From NCBI RefSeq assembly GCF_030247185.1, contig NC_080571.1, positions 160,147,352 to 160,211,351 on the forward strand: 64,000 nucleotides of DNA, written 5' to 3'. The DNA is from Malaya genurostris (taxonomy: Eukaryota; Arthropoda; Insecta; Diptera; Culicidae). Of this stretch, positions 22,601 through 34,385 are shown piece after piece; the stretch's first letter is position 1; each line of letters begins with the position of its first letter. Below the pieces are notes generated by a model. It did not search any database and was not told where the DNA came from. It saw only the letters and a list, made by a program, of their open reading frames with translations. The position numbers were made by a program, and so were the translations under genes.

Positions 22601-25600
22601 AATTTCCTTGTAAAAAAACACATTCTCACATACACACACTGACATTTTCCGATCTCGTCGAACTGAGTCGAATAGTATACAACACTATGGGTCTCCGAGG
22701 CTCCTTTCGAAAGTCGGTTTTTCCAGCAATTCTAATAACTTTCAATAGAGAAACGCTAAAACCATTCTAAGTCCACCTAGTGGAATTTTAATAGATCTTG
22801 AAAAATCACCACAGGGGGGAGTACATGAAATTTTCGAAAAAAAAATTTTTGATGCCAAAAGTCTTAGAATCGCATGAAACGTCGAGATTTAGTCTCATCT
22901 TGAACAAATATCAACAATTTTCCAAGTACCTGAAAGTCGGTTTTCTAAAAAAAAATTGTTTTCGAGATAACACTAAATCTTGACGATTCATGCAATTTTA
23001 ATATTTTAGGCATCAAAAAAAATTTTCGATTTCGGAAATTTCATGTACTCCTCTCCTTATGATGCTTTTCCAAGATCGAAAAATTTCAAACTATAACAGC
23101 TGGTCAGCACCCCTTACCCATGTCCGATTTAGCTCAAATTTAGCATGAGAACTTTTTTCGGGGTGCTTTGGACACTAGAGCTTAACGAAATTGGAGTTGA
23201 TTCCGAAATATTGGCACCCTTGTAAATATATAAGAGCGGTAAAATCAACGTGTTTTGTCGGTTACATCACTCATACCATCATATCTCCGGAACCAGAAGT
23301 CACAGCCTTTTGATTTTCAAACTTGACCAATGGCCTAACAATAGCTTTCAAACGAATCTAGGGTTGTTAAAAACGGTTAAGCCCTCTACGAGAAAGTTAC
23401 GCAGTAATAAACAACACATTTTGACGGTTACGTCACTTATACCATTATATCTCCGGAACCAGATGTCACAGCCATTTGATCTTCGAACTTGATCAATGAC
23501 ACGACAGTAGCTTTCAAACGAGCATAAATTTGTTAAAATCGGTCAAGCCATCTCTGAGAAAATTGAGCGGTAAAAATATCTTCGAAAAGTGCACACACAC
23601 ACACAGACATTTTCCGATCTCGTCAAACTGAGTCGAATGGTATATAACACTATATGTCTCCAAAGCTCCGTTTGAAAGTCGGTTTTCCACCAATTCCAAT
23701 ACCTTTCTATAGAGAAAGGCAAAAACCCTTCTTAGTCTTAGTGGAATTTTCATAGATCTTGAAAAATCACCATACCCTCCCCCCGAGTACATGAAATTTC
23801 CGAAATCGGAAAAAAAATTGTGAAGCCGAAAGTCATAGAATTGCATGAAACGTCGAGATTTAGTGTCAACTCGAAAAAAAAATTTATAAATCGACTTTCT
23901 GGGACATTAAAATATCAAAATTTTACTAAGTCCCACAAAGTCGATTTTTTGATTTTGAGATAATATTATATCTCGACGTTTCATGCAATTTTAAAATTTC
24001 TGACATCGGAAAACAATTTTCGATTTGGGAAATTTCATGTACTCCCCCCTATGGTGCCTTTTCAAGATCGAAAGTTTTCAAATTTTAACCGCTGGGCAGC
24101 ACCCCTACACATGTCCGATACTTTTTTCGAAATGCCTAAACTTTGAACAATGGCGCTTCAAGAAATTGGAGGTGATTCCAAAATATTAGCACCCTTATAT
24201 ACAATAGAGCGGTAAAAAAACAACGTGTTTTATAGGTTACGTCAATTATACCATCATATCTCCGAAACCAAAAGTCACAGTCATTTGGTCTTCAAACTTG
24301 AACAATGACCTAACAATAGCTTTAAAACGGGCCCAAGCTTGTTGAAATCTGTTTGGTCATCTCCGAGAAACTTGCGACAACGTTTTGTCGGTTACATCAC
24401 TTGTACCATCATGTCCCCGGAACCAAAAGTCACAGCCATTCGATTTTTAATTAGAAGAATGGCCCTACATTAGCTTTCAAACGAGCATAAGTTTGGTGAA
24501 ATCGGTTCAGCCATCTCTGAGAAAATTGAGCTCGTAAAAATGCACACACACATACACACACAGACATATTCCAATCTCGTCCAACTGAGTCGAATGGTAT
24601 ATAACACTATGAGTCGGTTACGTCATTTATACCATCATATCTCCGGAAGAAAAAGTCACAGCCATTTGATCTTGGAACTTGAACAATGGCCTAACAATAG
24701 CTTTCAAACGGGCCTAAGCTTGTTAAAATCTATTTGGTCATCTCCGAGAAACTTGCGTGGTAAAAATACAACGCGTTTTGTTGGTTACGTCACTTATACA
24801 ATCATATTTCCGGAACAAAAGTCACAGGCATTTGATTTTTGAATGTGATGAATGGCCCGACAGTAGCTCTCAAACCAGCATACTTACTTACTTTAATGGT
24901 GCACACCCCGTCTTCGGAACATGACCAAACGAATTGTAGATTTCCAGAATACTCGATCTTGAGCCGCCGTTTTCCAGTCGCTCTGTACTCAATTGAGCCA
25001 TTTCCGAGAAACATGCACGGTAGAAAAACAACATATTTGTCGGTTACGTCACTTATTCCATTATATCTCTGGAACCAGAAGTCACAGCCTCGAAATTGAT
25101 CAATGGTCCGACAGTAGCTTTCAGACGAGCCTAAGTTTGTTGAAATCAGTTCAGCCATCTCTGGGATAATTGAGCGGTAAAAAAACACACATTTTATGGG
25201 TTTCGTCACTTATACCGTTATACCAGAAGTCACCAGCCATTTGATCTTCAAGCTTGAACAATGGCCTATCAAATAGCTTCCAAACGAACCTAGACTTATA
25301 AAAATCAATTGAGCCATTTCCGAGAAACATGCACGATAGAAAAACAACACATTTGTCGGTTACGTCACTTATTCCATTATATCACTGGAACCAGAAGTCA
25401 CAGCCAATTGATCTTCGAACTTGATCAATGGACCGATAGTAGCTTTCAATCGAGCCTAAGTCTGTTGAAATCGGTTTAGCCATCTCTGGGAAAATTAAGC
25501 AAAAAAGAACAACACATTTTGTCTGTTACATCACTTATTCCATTATATCTCCAGAACAGTCATTTGATCTTCGAATTTTATCAATGGCCTAACAATAGAT

Positions 25601-26396
25601 TATAAACGGGCCTAGACTTGTTAAAATCGGTTAAGTAATTTCCGCGACACATGCGCGGTAAAAAAAACAACACATTTTGTCGATTACGCCACATATTACA
25701 TTATATCTCCGGAACCAGAGGTCACAGACTTTTGATCTTCGAACTTGATCAATGGCCTGATAGTAGCTTTCAAACAAGAATAAGTTTGTTGAAATCGGTT
25801 CAGCCATCTCTGGGAAAATTGAGCGGTAACAAAACAACACCTTTTTTATTCACGTCACTTAGACTATTATATCTCCGCAACCAAAAATCACAGCCGTTTG
25901 ATCCTCGAACTTGATCAAAGGCCCAAAAGTAGCTTTCAAACTAGAATTAGTTTCTTAAAATCGGTTCAGCCATCTCGAAATCAGACATAGAAAAAATTTC
26001 CTAAATCCCAGTAAGTCGATATTTTCAAAAAATATTTTTTTGAGATAACACCAAATCTCGACGTTTCATGCAATTTTAGGATTTTTGACATCAAAAAAAA
26101 ATTTCGATTTCGGAAATTTCTTGTACTTCCCCTATTGTGCTTTTTCAAGATGGAAAATTTTCAAACTTTAACCCTTACCCATGTCCGATTTAGCTCAAAT
26201 TTTACATGAGGACTTTTTTCGAGGTGCCTAAACTTTTGAGCGCTAGAGCTTTACGAAATTAGGGGTGATCCCAAAATATTGGCACCCTTATATATAAGAG
26301 CGGTGAAAATCAACGTGTTTCGTCGGTTACGTCACTTATACCATCATATCTCCGGAACCAGAAGTCACAGCCATTTGATCTTCGAACTTGATCAAT
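22601..26396. repeat. Composite repeat array, third block
   Basis: It contains the same modules as the first block but older and more varied. It has (CA)-rich tracts at about 22617-22640, 23590-23605 and 24541-24562, modules after each, fold-backs at 22780-23090 and 23745-24080, a solo right arm at 25990-26170, and many 168-bp-type units (for example 23255, 23425, 25030, 25350, 25675). A ~115-bp piece of antisense LINE 3' end is embedded at 24880-24995. The block stops at CAAT (26393-26396), the target of the Ty3/gypsy element. Confidence 0.88.
23499..24996. repeat. Segmental duplication, copy 1 (paralogue of 34386-35867)
   Basis: This runs parallel with 34386-35867 through a unit, (CA)n, module, fold-back, tail, further units and the embedded antisense LINE tail (…ACTTACTTACTTTAATGG). 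The copies look about 95% identical. In copy 1 the LINE piece ends near 24996 and array sequence continues, whereas copy 2 keeps about 790 bases of LINE. Confidence 0.8.
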
Positions 26397-27032
26397 TGTG
26401 GTGGAATTACAAAACCACCATGTCTTCCACGTTAAACCCTCAGAACAATTTCAATACTACATTTCATTTCATTTCATTTCGACACAATGTAGTTACATTG
26501 TAAACGTCTTCTTGAGAATACTTTGTACGGAAACCAGCCATACATCGTAGCACATACAGTCTTATGATTTGATGCATCGGCACTTTACAAATCATAAACT
26601 TTAAATATTTTATGAGTTAGACCGATATGACCGAAATTATGCTCGGTACCAAAAACGGTCCTCCTATCTTAAACACTTGAACTGCTTACAGCGCACAAGT
26701 AAAGTAACGCAATGAATATAAATACTTTAAACCATGCGCGCCGCTGGCGTGGATTTTCCGCCTCGCGCGAATGAAAATAAATAACTTCAATTGTTCTTGC
26801 CATCGCTGCGGGTCGAGCGATGTTTATTAAACCTTAGCCTTCTCCATATAATCATTACCAAAACCTTTTCGATATATGTAATTGTCAAGTCTCAAGACTT
26901 CTCGTCAAACCTACACGTACACAGAGAAAATTTGTACATTTTATAAAAACCAAAATGCGGAAAATAAAGACACATTCATTCAGTAACCAAGACGGGAACC
27001 AAACGTCTTCTTTAAAGAAAGAACCTGCCACA
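26397..27032 (+). repeat. 5' LTR of Ty3/gypsy element
   Basis: This 636-bp LTR has TGTGGTGG/CTGCCACA ends. A CATTT microsatellite near 26460 is one unit shorter than in the 3' LTR. It is followed at once by TGGCAGACCGTGACAATG (27033-27050), which has the TGG start of a tRNA primer-binding site; the exact tRNA was not determined. Confidence 0.93.
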
Positions 27033-27059
27033 TGGCAGACCGTGACAATGTTAACCGCG

Positions 27060-27460
27060 CGACAAACTAAGTCCCAGTTAAGAAGGGCCTTAGCACAAAA
27101 ATAGTTAACAAGTGAAGAAAAAAAAGGAGAAAAATGCTAAGTCCAGTGTTAAAAAGGACTTAGCGCAATTGGAACAGTAAAAAACAAGTGGAAAAAATGC
27201 TAAGTCCAGTATTAAGGACTTAGCGCAATACGAACTAAAAAAAAGTAAGTGGAAAAATGCAAGGTCCAGTGCTAAAAAGCACAATTTAAACTTTAAAAAA
27301 TACAAGTGAAAAACAACCAGTACCGACTTTAAAAGTTTAAAAAATACAACTGAAAAACAACCATTACGGACCTTAAAACTTTATAAAAAATACAAGTGAA
27401 AAACAACCAGTACGGACTTTAAAACTTTAAAAAGTGCAAGTGAAAAACGGACCAGTATGG
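27060..27460 (+). repeat. Gypsy leader: repeated hairpins and ~45-bp tandem repeats
   Basis: Three copies of CTAAGTCC...GGACTTAG (about 27069-27094, 27137-27163, 27199-27222) each form an 8-bp stem with a short A-rich loop. They are followed by about four ~45-bp repeats of the form AAAAATACAAGTGAAAAAC...ACGGACTTTAAAACTTT (27295-27455). They lie in the untranslated leader between the primer-binding site and the first ORF. The position suggests a packaging, translation or insulator-type role, which is inference. Confidence 0.75.
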
Positions 27461-27615
27461 ACGGAAGACTTGCCAGAAACTTAAGCTAGTGAAACATGTA
27501 CATCGTGAAAAATGTAGAGTGTTAAAGAACGAAAATAAAAAAAACACAAAAAAACAACATGAAATTGTTCCAAGAAAGTGTTTAACGTTATAAAAACAAG
27601 AATAGTGAATTCAGA

Positions 27616-27825
27616 ATGGGCTGGTTCGACTCGACCGATACCAACACCACGTACGTCCAGCTTGGAAACGACGCCCAAACCTGGAGAGGAATCATCATAG
27701 CAGCCTGCCTGATGATCTACACAACTGGAAGATTCATCACCAAGCTACACCGCATATACACGGAAAGGACTGCCGAGCGGACAACAAGAAGGATCATCGC
27801 CAATCAGGCCTATGTTAAGTACTGA
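27616..27825 (+). CDS. Small leader ORF with one predicted membrane segment
   Basis: The 69-residue ORF begins at an ATG inside the gypsy leader. It has a polar N-terminus with WFD, a hydrophobic stretch at about residues 24-41 (GIIIAACLMIYTTG) and a strongly basic tail (KLHRIYTERTAERTTRR). This layout suggests a single-pass membrane or membrane-binding microprotein. I recall comparable small upstream ORFs in mdg1/412-group elements but cannot confirm homology. Its intact frame inside an otherwise broken element is notable but could be chance at this length. Confidence 0.55.
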   Translation: MGWFDSTDTNTTYVQLGNDAQTWRGIIIAACLMIYTTGRFITKLHRIYTERTAERTTRRIIANQAYVKY

Positions 27826-27915
27826 TTTTGATTTTGATTTATTTATATATCTATAGAGTGCAGTAGTAAAAAAAAATTTTTCTTTTAAACGAATTTTGAA
27901 AGTACACAGTTAAAT

Positions 27916-28209
27916 ATGAAAAATATCAAAGAATTTTCTGAAGAAATAGAGGCAGCCGCCGAATATTTTAATGAAATCGACCGGCACTCTAAAAAAATCT
28001 TTAAAACCAAAGAAAATATAAAAGCCTTTGCCGAAGCAGAAAATCACACATTAACTTTAGAAATTAAAATTTTTCCTGAACAGCCTGAGAAAACCGAAAT
28101 AGTTAAAGTAGAAGTATCGCAGGGGCCGTACTTCGACAAAAAAGAAGCAACTCGAAAAAACAAGGCTTATTTCGCACGGAAAGGAATTTACCTTGATCCT
28201 GCACAATAG
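27916..28209 (+). CDS. Gypsy small ORF 2, unknown
   Basis: The 97-residue ORF starts at ATG. The N-terminal half is helical and charged (EFSEEIEAAAEYFNEIDRHSKK); the C-terminal half has alternating beta-like segments (HTLTLEIKIFP, EIVKVEVSQGPYF). It lies between the membrane-segment ORF and gag. I do not recognise a domain. It may be a separate accessory protein or an upstream part of Gag. Confidence 0.5.
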   Translation: MKNIKEFSEEIEAAAEYFNEIDRHSKKIFKTKENIKAFAEAENHTLTLEIKIFPEQPEKTEIVKVEVSQGPYFDKKEATRKNKAYFARKGIYLDPAQ

Positions 28210-28298
28210 ACCCTCTGAAAAAACATAATTCTAAACACCCATATTATATGATGTAAATTCTACGGTTTTACTTACAACAAACAAACCATTGAATATGA

Positions 28299-29671
28299 AT
28301 GGACGAAATTGAAGAAAGCCTGAATACACTAAAGGCAATCGAAAGTAATTTTAGGAAAGCTCCGAATAGAACCTATTCGAGCCAAATTTTACTATTGAAA
28401 AGAAGCAAAGCGAGCTTCGCTCAAAACGTAATTAACGAAAAACTTGCCGAACTAGAAAACAATCTAGACTCAGACCTTTCAATTTAATCAACCGAGAAGC
28501 AAAATTGCTCTCGGGAAAAATTTACAATATCATAGACACTAAACTCCCATACGCCAAACCGTCGTTATTGCCTAAATTTAAACGGGCGACAAAAAAATTA
28601 ATTAAGCTAAAACGTGAGGCGAAAACCAAAATGACTCATCCGGAAAATACAATAAAAACGGTGACGGCTTTAATGCCGGAATATGATGGTTATCCAACAA
28701 ACCTCACCAGTGTCATTGATGCACTGGATATTATTAAGACAATAGTTACAAATGATAACAAACAATTAGTTATCAGCATCGTATTATCAAAACTAAGAGG
28801 CAAAGCGCGAAACGCATTTGCCGCCAAGCCCGAAAACAATTGCACCCGCCTCCGTAGGAGCAGTGCAATCTAAACTAAAATTATGCAAACAAAAGTCTGA
28901 CATAATTACTATTACAAATGAAATCGAAACTCTCGCTACGCAGCTTGAAGCTGCGTACGTAGCAAAAAAATTAATGCCGAGGTAGCAAAACAAACGGCTA
29001 CCCAAGAAGCAATTAAACACATGGCCGAGGGCCCAAAAAATGAAAAAAACTTCTATTATTATACGAGCATTAACATACACGGACCTAGCTTCAGCAATAA
29101 ATAAAGTGCTGGAAGTGAACCCGGCCTGCGAAGAAAAAGTATTGCTCACAAAAATGCAAACAAACAAAACCGCCACTCAGCAAAGAAATAACGTCGCCGG
29201 GGGCGGCAATTTAAACAACAAATACCGTTCTTCAATTTCCCTTTTCAGCCACGCTCTCCAAATCAGCGTATTTGGAATAATCAAAACAACCAACAAATGC
29301 AAATGCCTTATCAGGCAAATCAAAGTCAAGGTCGTGAAATGCGACCAAATTTTATTCAGTGGCATAACATGCCCCAACAAATGTGCGGTTACGGACAATT
29401 TCCTTTTGCTCCGAATCAGAAGTTCTATTCACAGAAACAACATCAATACCAAAACAACTGGAGAAATAATTATAATACAAATTTTAGCAACGCAAATCCA
29501 AACAGAAATGTGATGTATGCGGAAAACGTTTCTGCGGCAACATCGGGTGCTCAAGATGTCGGCTTCCAGCCACATGGAACAACCAAAACGAATCAGAGCA
29601 CCAGAACAAACGTGAACCAAAATGTAGGTCACATCGAGGCTCGGTCAATGAACCAAGCAAACCAGCAATGA
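28299..29671 (+). pseudogene. gag: Gypsy Gag, fragmented by frameshifts
   Basis: Pieces in three frames make up a Gag: 28299-28487 (MDEIEESLNTLK), 28505-28833 (FKRATKKLIKLKREAKTK, then VTALMPEYDGYPTNL and LSKLRGKARNAF, the capsid-like core), 28840-28975 (AVQSKLKLCKQKSDI), 29040-29215 (YTDLASAINKVLEVNP) and a Q/N-rich C-terminus at 29285-29670 (NQQMQMPYQANQSQG). No CCHC knuckle is visible, as in mdg1-type Gags. At least three frame changes (near 28835, 28970 and 29220) break it. Confidence 0.75.
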
Positions 29672-30552
29672 AAATATACAATTGCGATATAAATTATACA
29701 AACTTCGTAATTCTAAAATTAGATGTTTGCGACAAACCGGTTACATTAATTGTAGACACAGGTGCTGACATTTCTATATTAAAAGAAAGCGCACTAAAAC
29801 CTAACATGCTTATTCATATGAATGAGAACTGTATTATAAATGGTGTTACCGAAGGTAAAATAGAAACCGAAGGCAGCACATATGCTAATATTAAACTAAA
29901 TAATAATTTAATACCACATAAATTCCAAATAGTTAATGATAAGCTACCTATTTTCACAGACGGAATCCTAGGTAGAGATTTCCTAATAAACTACGAATGC
30001 AACATATGCCTAAAAACGTGGCTAATTACTTTCGAAATAAATAATGAAATTTTTGAAATACCTAATAGAGATAAGTTCAATGAAAAATTCATTATACCTC
30101 CACGATGCCAAATAATTAAGGAAATTATATTAAGAAATATCACTGAGGATAGCGTTATCCTATCCGGTGAAATAAAGCCAGGAGTGAATTATTCAAACGC
30201 TCTAATCAGTCCTGGTGCCCAATATGTAAATATTATGAATACTAGTGATAGTTTTGCACAGATATCTCTAAACGATTTACTAGAAAAAATTGAAGTAATC
30301 CCAGCTAGCAACTATGAAGCAGCCGGAAACGAAAATCAAAATTCTAAACAAAAAATTAAGCAACGATTGCAAAATTTGCAAAATCAGATCGATATTAAAA
30401 ATATACCAATAAATGCTCAAGATAAAATGACAGACCTTTGCAAAAGATACAACGACATTTTCGCACTCAAGGATGATCCATTAAGTGCAAACAATTTCTA
30501 CAAACAGGAAATTAATTTAGAAAATAAATCACCAGTTTACATAAAAAATTAA
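29668..30552 (+). pseudogene. pol: Gypsy Pol: aspartic protease and start of RT
   Basis: The retroviral-type protease motif VDTGADISIL lies about 30 residues in, followed by LGRDFL. The frame leads into the connection before RT (IFALKDDPLSANNFYKQEI). It is cut by a TAA at 30550-30552. The next frame (30601-31830) is in the same register, so this is a nonsense mutation in one long pol ORF rather than a natural gene end. Confidence 0.85.
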
Positions 30553-30600
30553 CGAACACCTGAAGTTCACAAAAAAGAAATAAATAACCAAATCGATAAA

Positions 30601-31830
30601 ATGCTTGATGAAGTTATTATTCAACCTTCCGTATCCCCGTATAACTCACCTCTTTTACTAGTACCGAAAAAATCAAACACTGAAGACAAAAAATGGCGAT
30701 TAGTCATTGATTTTCGCCAACTAAACAAAAAAATTATTGCAGATAAATTCCCCTTACCAAGAATCGATGAAATACTTGATAATCTAGGTCGAGCAAAGTA
30801 TTTTACGACACTCGACCTGATGTCAGGCTTTCATCAGATTGAATTACAAGAAAACTCAAAAAAATACACAGCATTTTCGAGTTCAACAAGCCACTACGAA
30901 TTTAATAGATTACCTTTTGGACTAAACATTTCGCCAAACAGCTTCCAACGTATGATGACAATCGCTCTGAGCTGTTTACCACCAGAGTGTGTGTTCTTGT
31001 ACATTGATGACATTATTGTGGTGGACTGTTCAATCAACCACCATTTGAAAAATTTAGAAATTGTTTTTCAACAACTCAGAAAATATAACCTAAAACTAAA
31101 CACAACAAAATGTAATTTCTTCGGAAGTGATGTCACATATTTGGGGCATCACATTTCGGAGAAAGGTATTTTACCAGATCCATCCAAATTCTCAGCAATA
31201 AAAAATTATCCTACCCCTACTAATGCAGATGAAGTCAGACGATTCGTAGCATTTTGTAACTACTATCGTCGCTTCATAGAAAATTTTGCGAAAATAGCAA
31301 ACCCACTAAACAAACTACTGAGAAAAAATACAAAATTTGATTGGTCGTCTGAATGCGAACAATCCTTTCAATCACGTAAAAACAAACTTCTAACGCCAAC
31401 AATTTTACAATTCCCTGACTTCAACAAGCAATTTATAGTAATCACAGATGCTTCCAAAATGGCCTGCGGTGCCGTTCTAGCTAAAAAGAACGATAACATT
31501 GAATTGCCGATAGCGTACGCAAGTAGATCGTTTACCAAAGGCGAATCAAATAAGTCGACTATTGAACAAGAACTGACAGCAATCCATTGGGCCATCACAC
31601 ACTTTAGACCTTATTTATATGGAAGAAAGTTTCTTGTCAAAACAGATCACAGACCATTGGTATATCTGTTTTCAATGAAAAATCGAGGAGCGGACGCGCT
31701 CTCTAGAATTAAAATAAACACAGATATGTTAAGTAATATGTCTATTTTAAAGGTTCAAACTAGAGCCGACAAAAGGAAACAAAATGACGAAAATATTATT
31801 CAGAAAGAGAAAAGCTTAAAGATTCGTTAG
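30601..31830 (+). pseudogene. pol: Gypsy Pol: reverse transcriptase and RNase H
   Basis: The reverse transcriptase is complete to the eye: WRLVIDFRQLNKK, FTTLDLMSGFHQIE with the first Asp, RLPFGLNISPNSFQ, and the active-site YIDD in FLYIDDIIVV (about 31005). RNase H follows: ITDASKMACGAVL, EQELTAIHW, KTDHRPLVY. Between LFSMKN and ADALSR, the usual ~30-residue stretch of this family is missing (near 31681-31692), an internal deletion. A one-base frame change near 31800-31820 separates it from the integrase. Confidence 0.88.
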
Positions 31831-33248
31831 ATACTGAGCCTGATCAACTCAAAGTATTTGAATCAATCAATATAAATGAAGTACACAACATGCAAAAATT
31901 AAGCATAGAAAAATCGTCGACAAATAATATAAATGGCCTTAAAATTTCAATTCAAAATAAAAATTACAAAAAGGATTTGACTCAAGCGTCATTTACCCGA
32001 TGTAGAATCACAAATATGAATGAATCTCTCGAGAGAATTTTAAATATTATTGAAGAAAAAGCTAATAAATTGAATATTGGAAAAATTGCTCTAGCGCTTT
32101 CGAATACAATTTTCAATTTTATTAGTATTAATAATTTTAAGTCAGCATGTAATAAACATCTGAAATCACTTGAAATCATACTCTATCAACCGCAACGCGA
32201 GATAGATGATAAAAAATTAATTAACAGAATTTTCCAAGAAAACCACGACTCTGCAATTGGCGGACACGTCGGAATTAACAGACTTTATCGAAAACTCAAA
32301 TGTCATTATATATGGTCAAATATGAAAAAATCCATTGCAGATTACATCCATAATTGTATAAAATGCAAAGAAAATAAACATACCTTTAGAACGACAGAAA
32401 ATTTCATTCAAACACCAACACCACAAAAATCATTTTCTTCAATATCTATGGACACAATAGGACCATTTACAAAATCAAATTCAAGAAATAGATACGCATT
32501 AACAATTCAATGCGATTTATCAAAATATATCATAGTAAAACCAATTCCAGACAAACAAGCAGAAACAATAGCCAAAGCTTTTGTCGAACACTGCATTCTA
32601 ATCTACGGAACCCCATCTATTATACGAACAGACCAGGGAGCCGAATATAAAAATGAAGTTTTTCGCAATATTAGCGAATTACTCAAATTCACTCAAAAAT
32701 TTTCGACACCGTATCACCCACAAACTATCGGAAGTCTAAAGAGAAATCATCGATGTCTGAAGGAGTACGTAAGACAGTTCGTCAACGAATCACATAGTGA
32801 CTGGGATGACCGGCTGCCTTACTACGCGTTTTGCTACAACACAACTCCTCACACTGACTTCCCATACACACCTTTTGAACTGATTTTTGGGAAAACAGCA
32901 TCAGTACCAAACGAATTGAAAAACCCAGAATTCATAGAACCGATATATAATTATGATGAATACTATTCAGAATTAAAGTACAAATTAAAAACTGCAGCGT
33001 TGAAAGTATAAGACCTTATAGATAAAAGCAAAACTAAACGAAACTCAGATCAAGAAAATAAATCAAAACCCTCTTCCATTCAAATAAATGATAAAGTAAT
33101 GTTAGAAAATCACAATAGAACAAAATTAGACAAAATTTATGAAGGTCCTTATATAGTAAAAAGCATAGATCACCCAAATGCAACAATAGAAAACCTAGAA
33201 ACAAAGCAAACTCATACAGTTCACAAAAATCAAATTGTTGAATTGTAA
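31821..33248 (+). pseudogene. Gypsy integrase, active-site Glu replaced, nonsense near end
   Basis: The HHCC zinc domain (ENHDSAIGGHVGINR...CIKCKENK) is followed by the core with Asp in SMDTIGP and Asp in RTDQGAEY. The third catalytic position, normally Glu in the GSLER context, reads AAG (Lys) at 32739-32741. The frame stops at TAA 33009-33011, but the same register continues through an SH3-like C-terminal region (INDKVMLEN, KIYEGPYIVKSI, VHKNQIVEL) to TAA at 33246-33248. Catalytic loss is inferred from the established DDE requirement. Confidence 0.88.
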
Positions 33249-33740
33249 TCAAATACAACAATATTATCACATATTACAGCAAATAAATAAAATTTTTTAT
33301 TAAATCTTTATGAAAAAAAAAACGAATTTTACTTAAGAACAAATTTTAATTACTATATTTTATATCATATTATCTACCATATAATTATACACATACATAT
33401 ATCATTGCTATAGCATAATCAAATTATATAAAAATACGATTATACTACTATACAATTATTAACTTCAAAACATTATCTTATTACCATATCTTTGTTACAT
33501 TCAAAACTACCTTATTGTCATTTCTTTACATACCATTATATCACACAAATTACACTATTGACATTATACAATAAGATAATAAAATCAAAATCCAGGAATT
33601 ATAACACAGAAGAAAAATCAAAACATTGTAACACACATTACACTCCACACAATATTGTAAGAGATTTCTTAAGACCAGACCTCAATCTTTATTAACCGAA
33701 AATGACTCCGTGAACTTCATCATTTTTTTTACGGGGAAGG
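33249..33740 (+). other. Gypsy 3' untranslated region and polypurine tract
   Basis: This AT-rich stretch contains no envelope ORF. It ends in TTTTTTTTACGGGGAAGG (33723-33740), the polypurine tract that primes plus-strand DNA, directly before the 3' LTR. Confidence 0.75.
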
Positions 33741-34381
33741 TGTGGCAGAATTACAAAACCACCATGCCTTCCACGTTAAACCCTCAGAACAATTGCAATA
33801 TTACATTTCATTTCATTTCATTTCATTTCGACACAATGTAGTTACATTGTAAACGTCTTCTTGAGAACACTTTGTACGGAAACCAGCCATACATCGTATC
33901 ACATACAGTCTTATGATTTGATGCATCGGCACTTTACAAATCATAAACTTTAAATATTTTATGAGTTAGACCGATATGACCGAAAATATGCTCGGTGCCA
34001 AAAACGGTCCTCCTATCTTAAACACTTGAACTGCTTACAGCTCACAAGCAAAGTAACGCAATGAATATAAACACTTTAAACCATGCGCGCCGCTGGCGTG
34101 GATTTTCCGCCTCGCGCGAAGGAAAATAAATAACTTCAATTGTTCGAGCCATCGCTGCGGGTCGAGCGATGTTTATTAAACATTAGCCTTCTCCATATAA
34201 TCATTACCAAAACCTTTTCGATATATGTAATTGTCAAGTCTCAAGACTTCTCGTCAAACCTACACGTACACAGAGAAAATTTGTACATTTTATGAAAACC
34301 AAAATGCGGAAAATAAAGACACATTCATTTAGTAACCAATACGGGAACCAGACGTCTTCTTTAAAGAAAGAACCTGCCACA
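33741..34381 (+). repeat. 3' LTR of Ty3/gypsy element
   Basis: This 641-bp LTR has perfect 8-bp inverted ends (TGTGGCAG/CTGCCACA). It differs from the 5' LTR at about 20 sites plus one 5-bp CATTT unit. The target duplication CAAT follows at 34382-34385, and the 168-bp unit resumes with GACACGACAGTAGC. Confidence 0.93.
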
Positions 34382-34385
34382 CAAT

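Larger units (their letters stand above)
26397..34381 (+). mobile_element. Ty3/gypsy LTR retrotransposon (mdg1/412-like), defective
   Basis: LTRs at 26397-27032 and 33741-34381 begin TGTGG and end CCACA, with the 4-bp duplication CAAT at 26393-26396 and 34382-34385. The internal order is a leader with hairpins and tandem repeats, two small ORFs, a Gag without zinc knuckle, protease, RT, RNase H and integrase, and no envelope. The lack of a Gag knuckle and the extra small ORFs suggest the mdg1/412 group. I count roughly 20 differences between LTRs (about 3%), so it is older than the BEL copy. Frameshifts, two nonsense codons, an RNase H deletion and an integrase active-site change disable it. 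Confidence 0.93.

Noticed and set aside
28505..28873. Gypsy gag called as an intact small CDS
   Set aside because: Homology continues in other frames after 28835, so the frame end is a lesion.
33249..33740. Envelope gene in the gypsy element
   Set aside because: Only AT-rich sequence with no signal peptide or transmembrane ORF lies between integrase and the 3' LTR.
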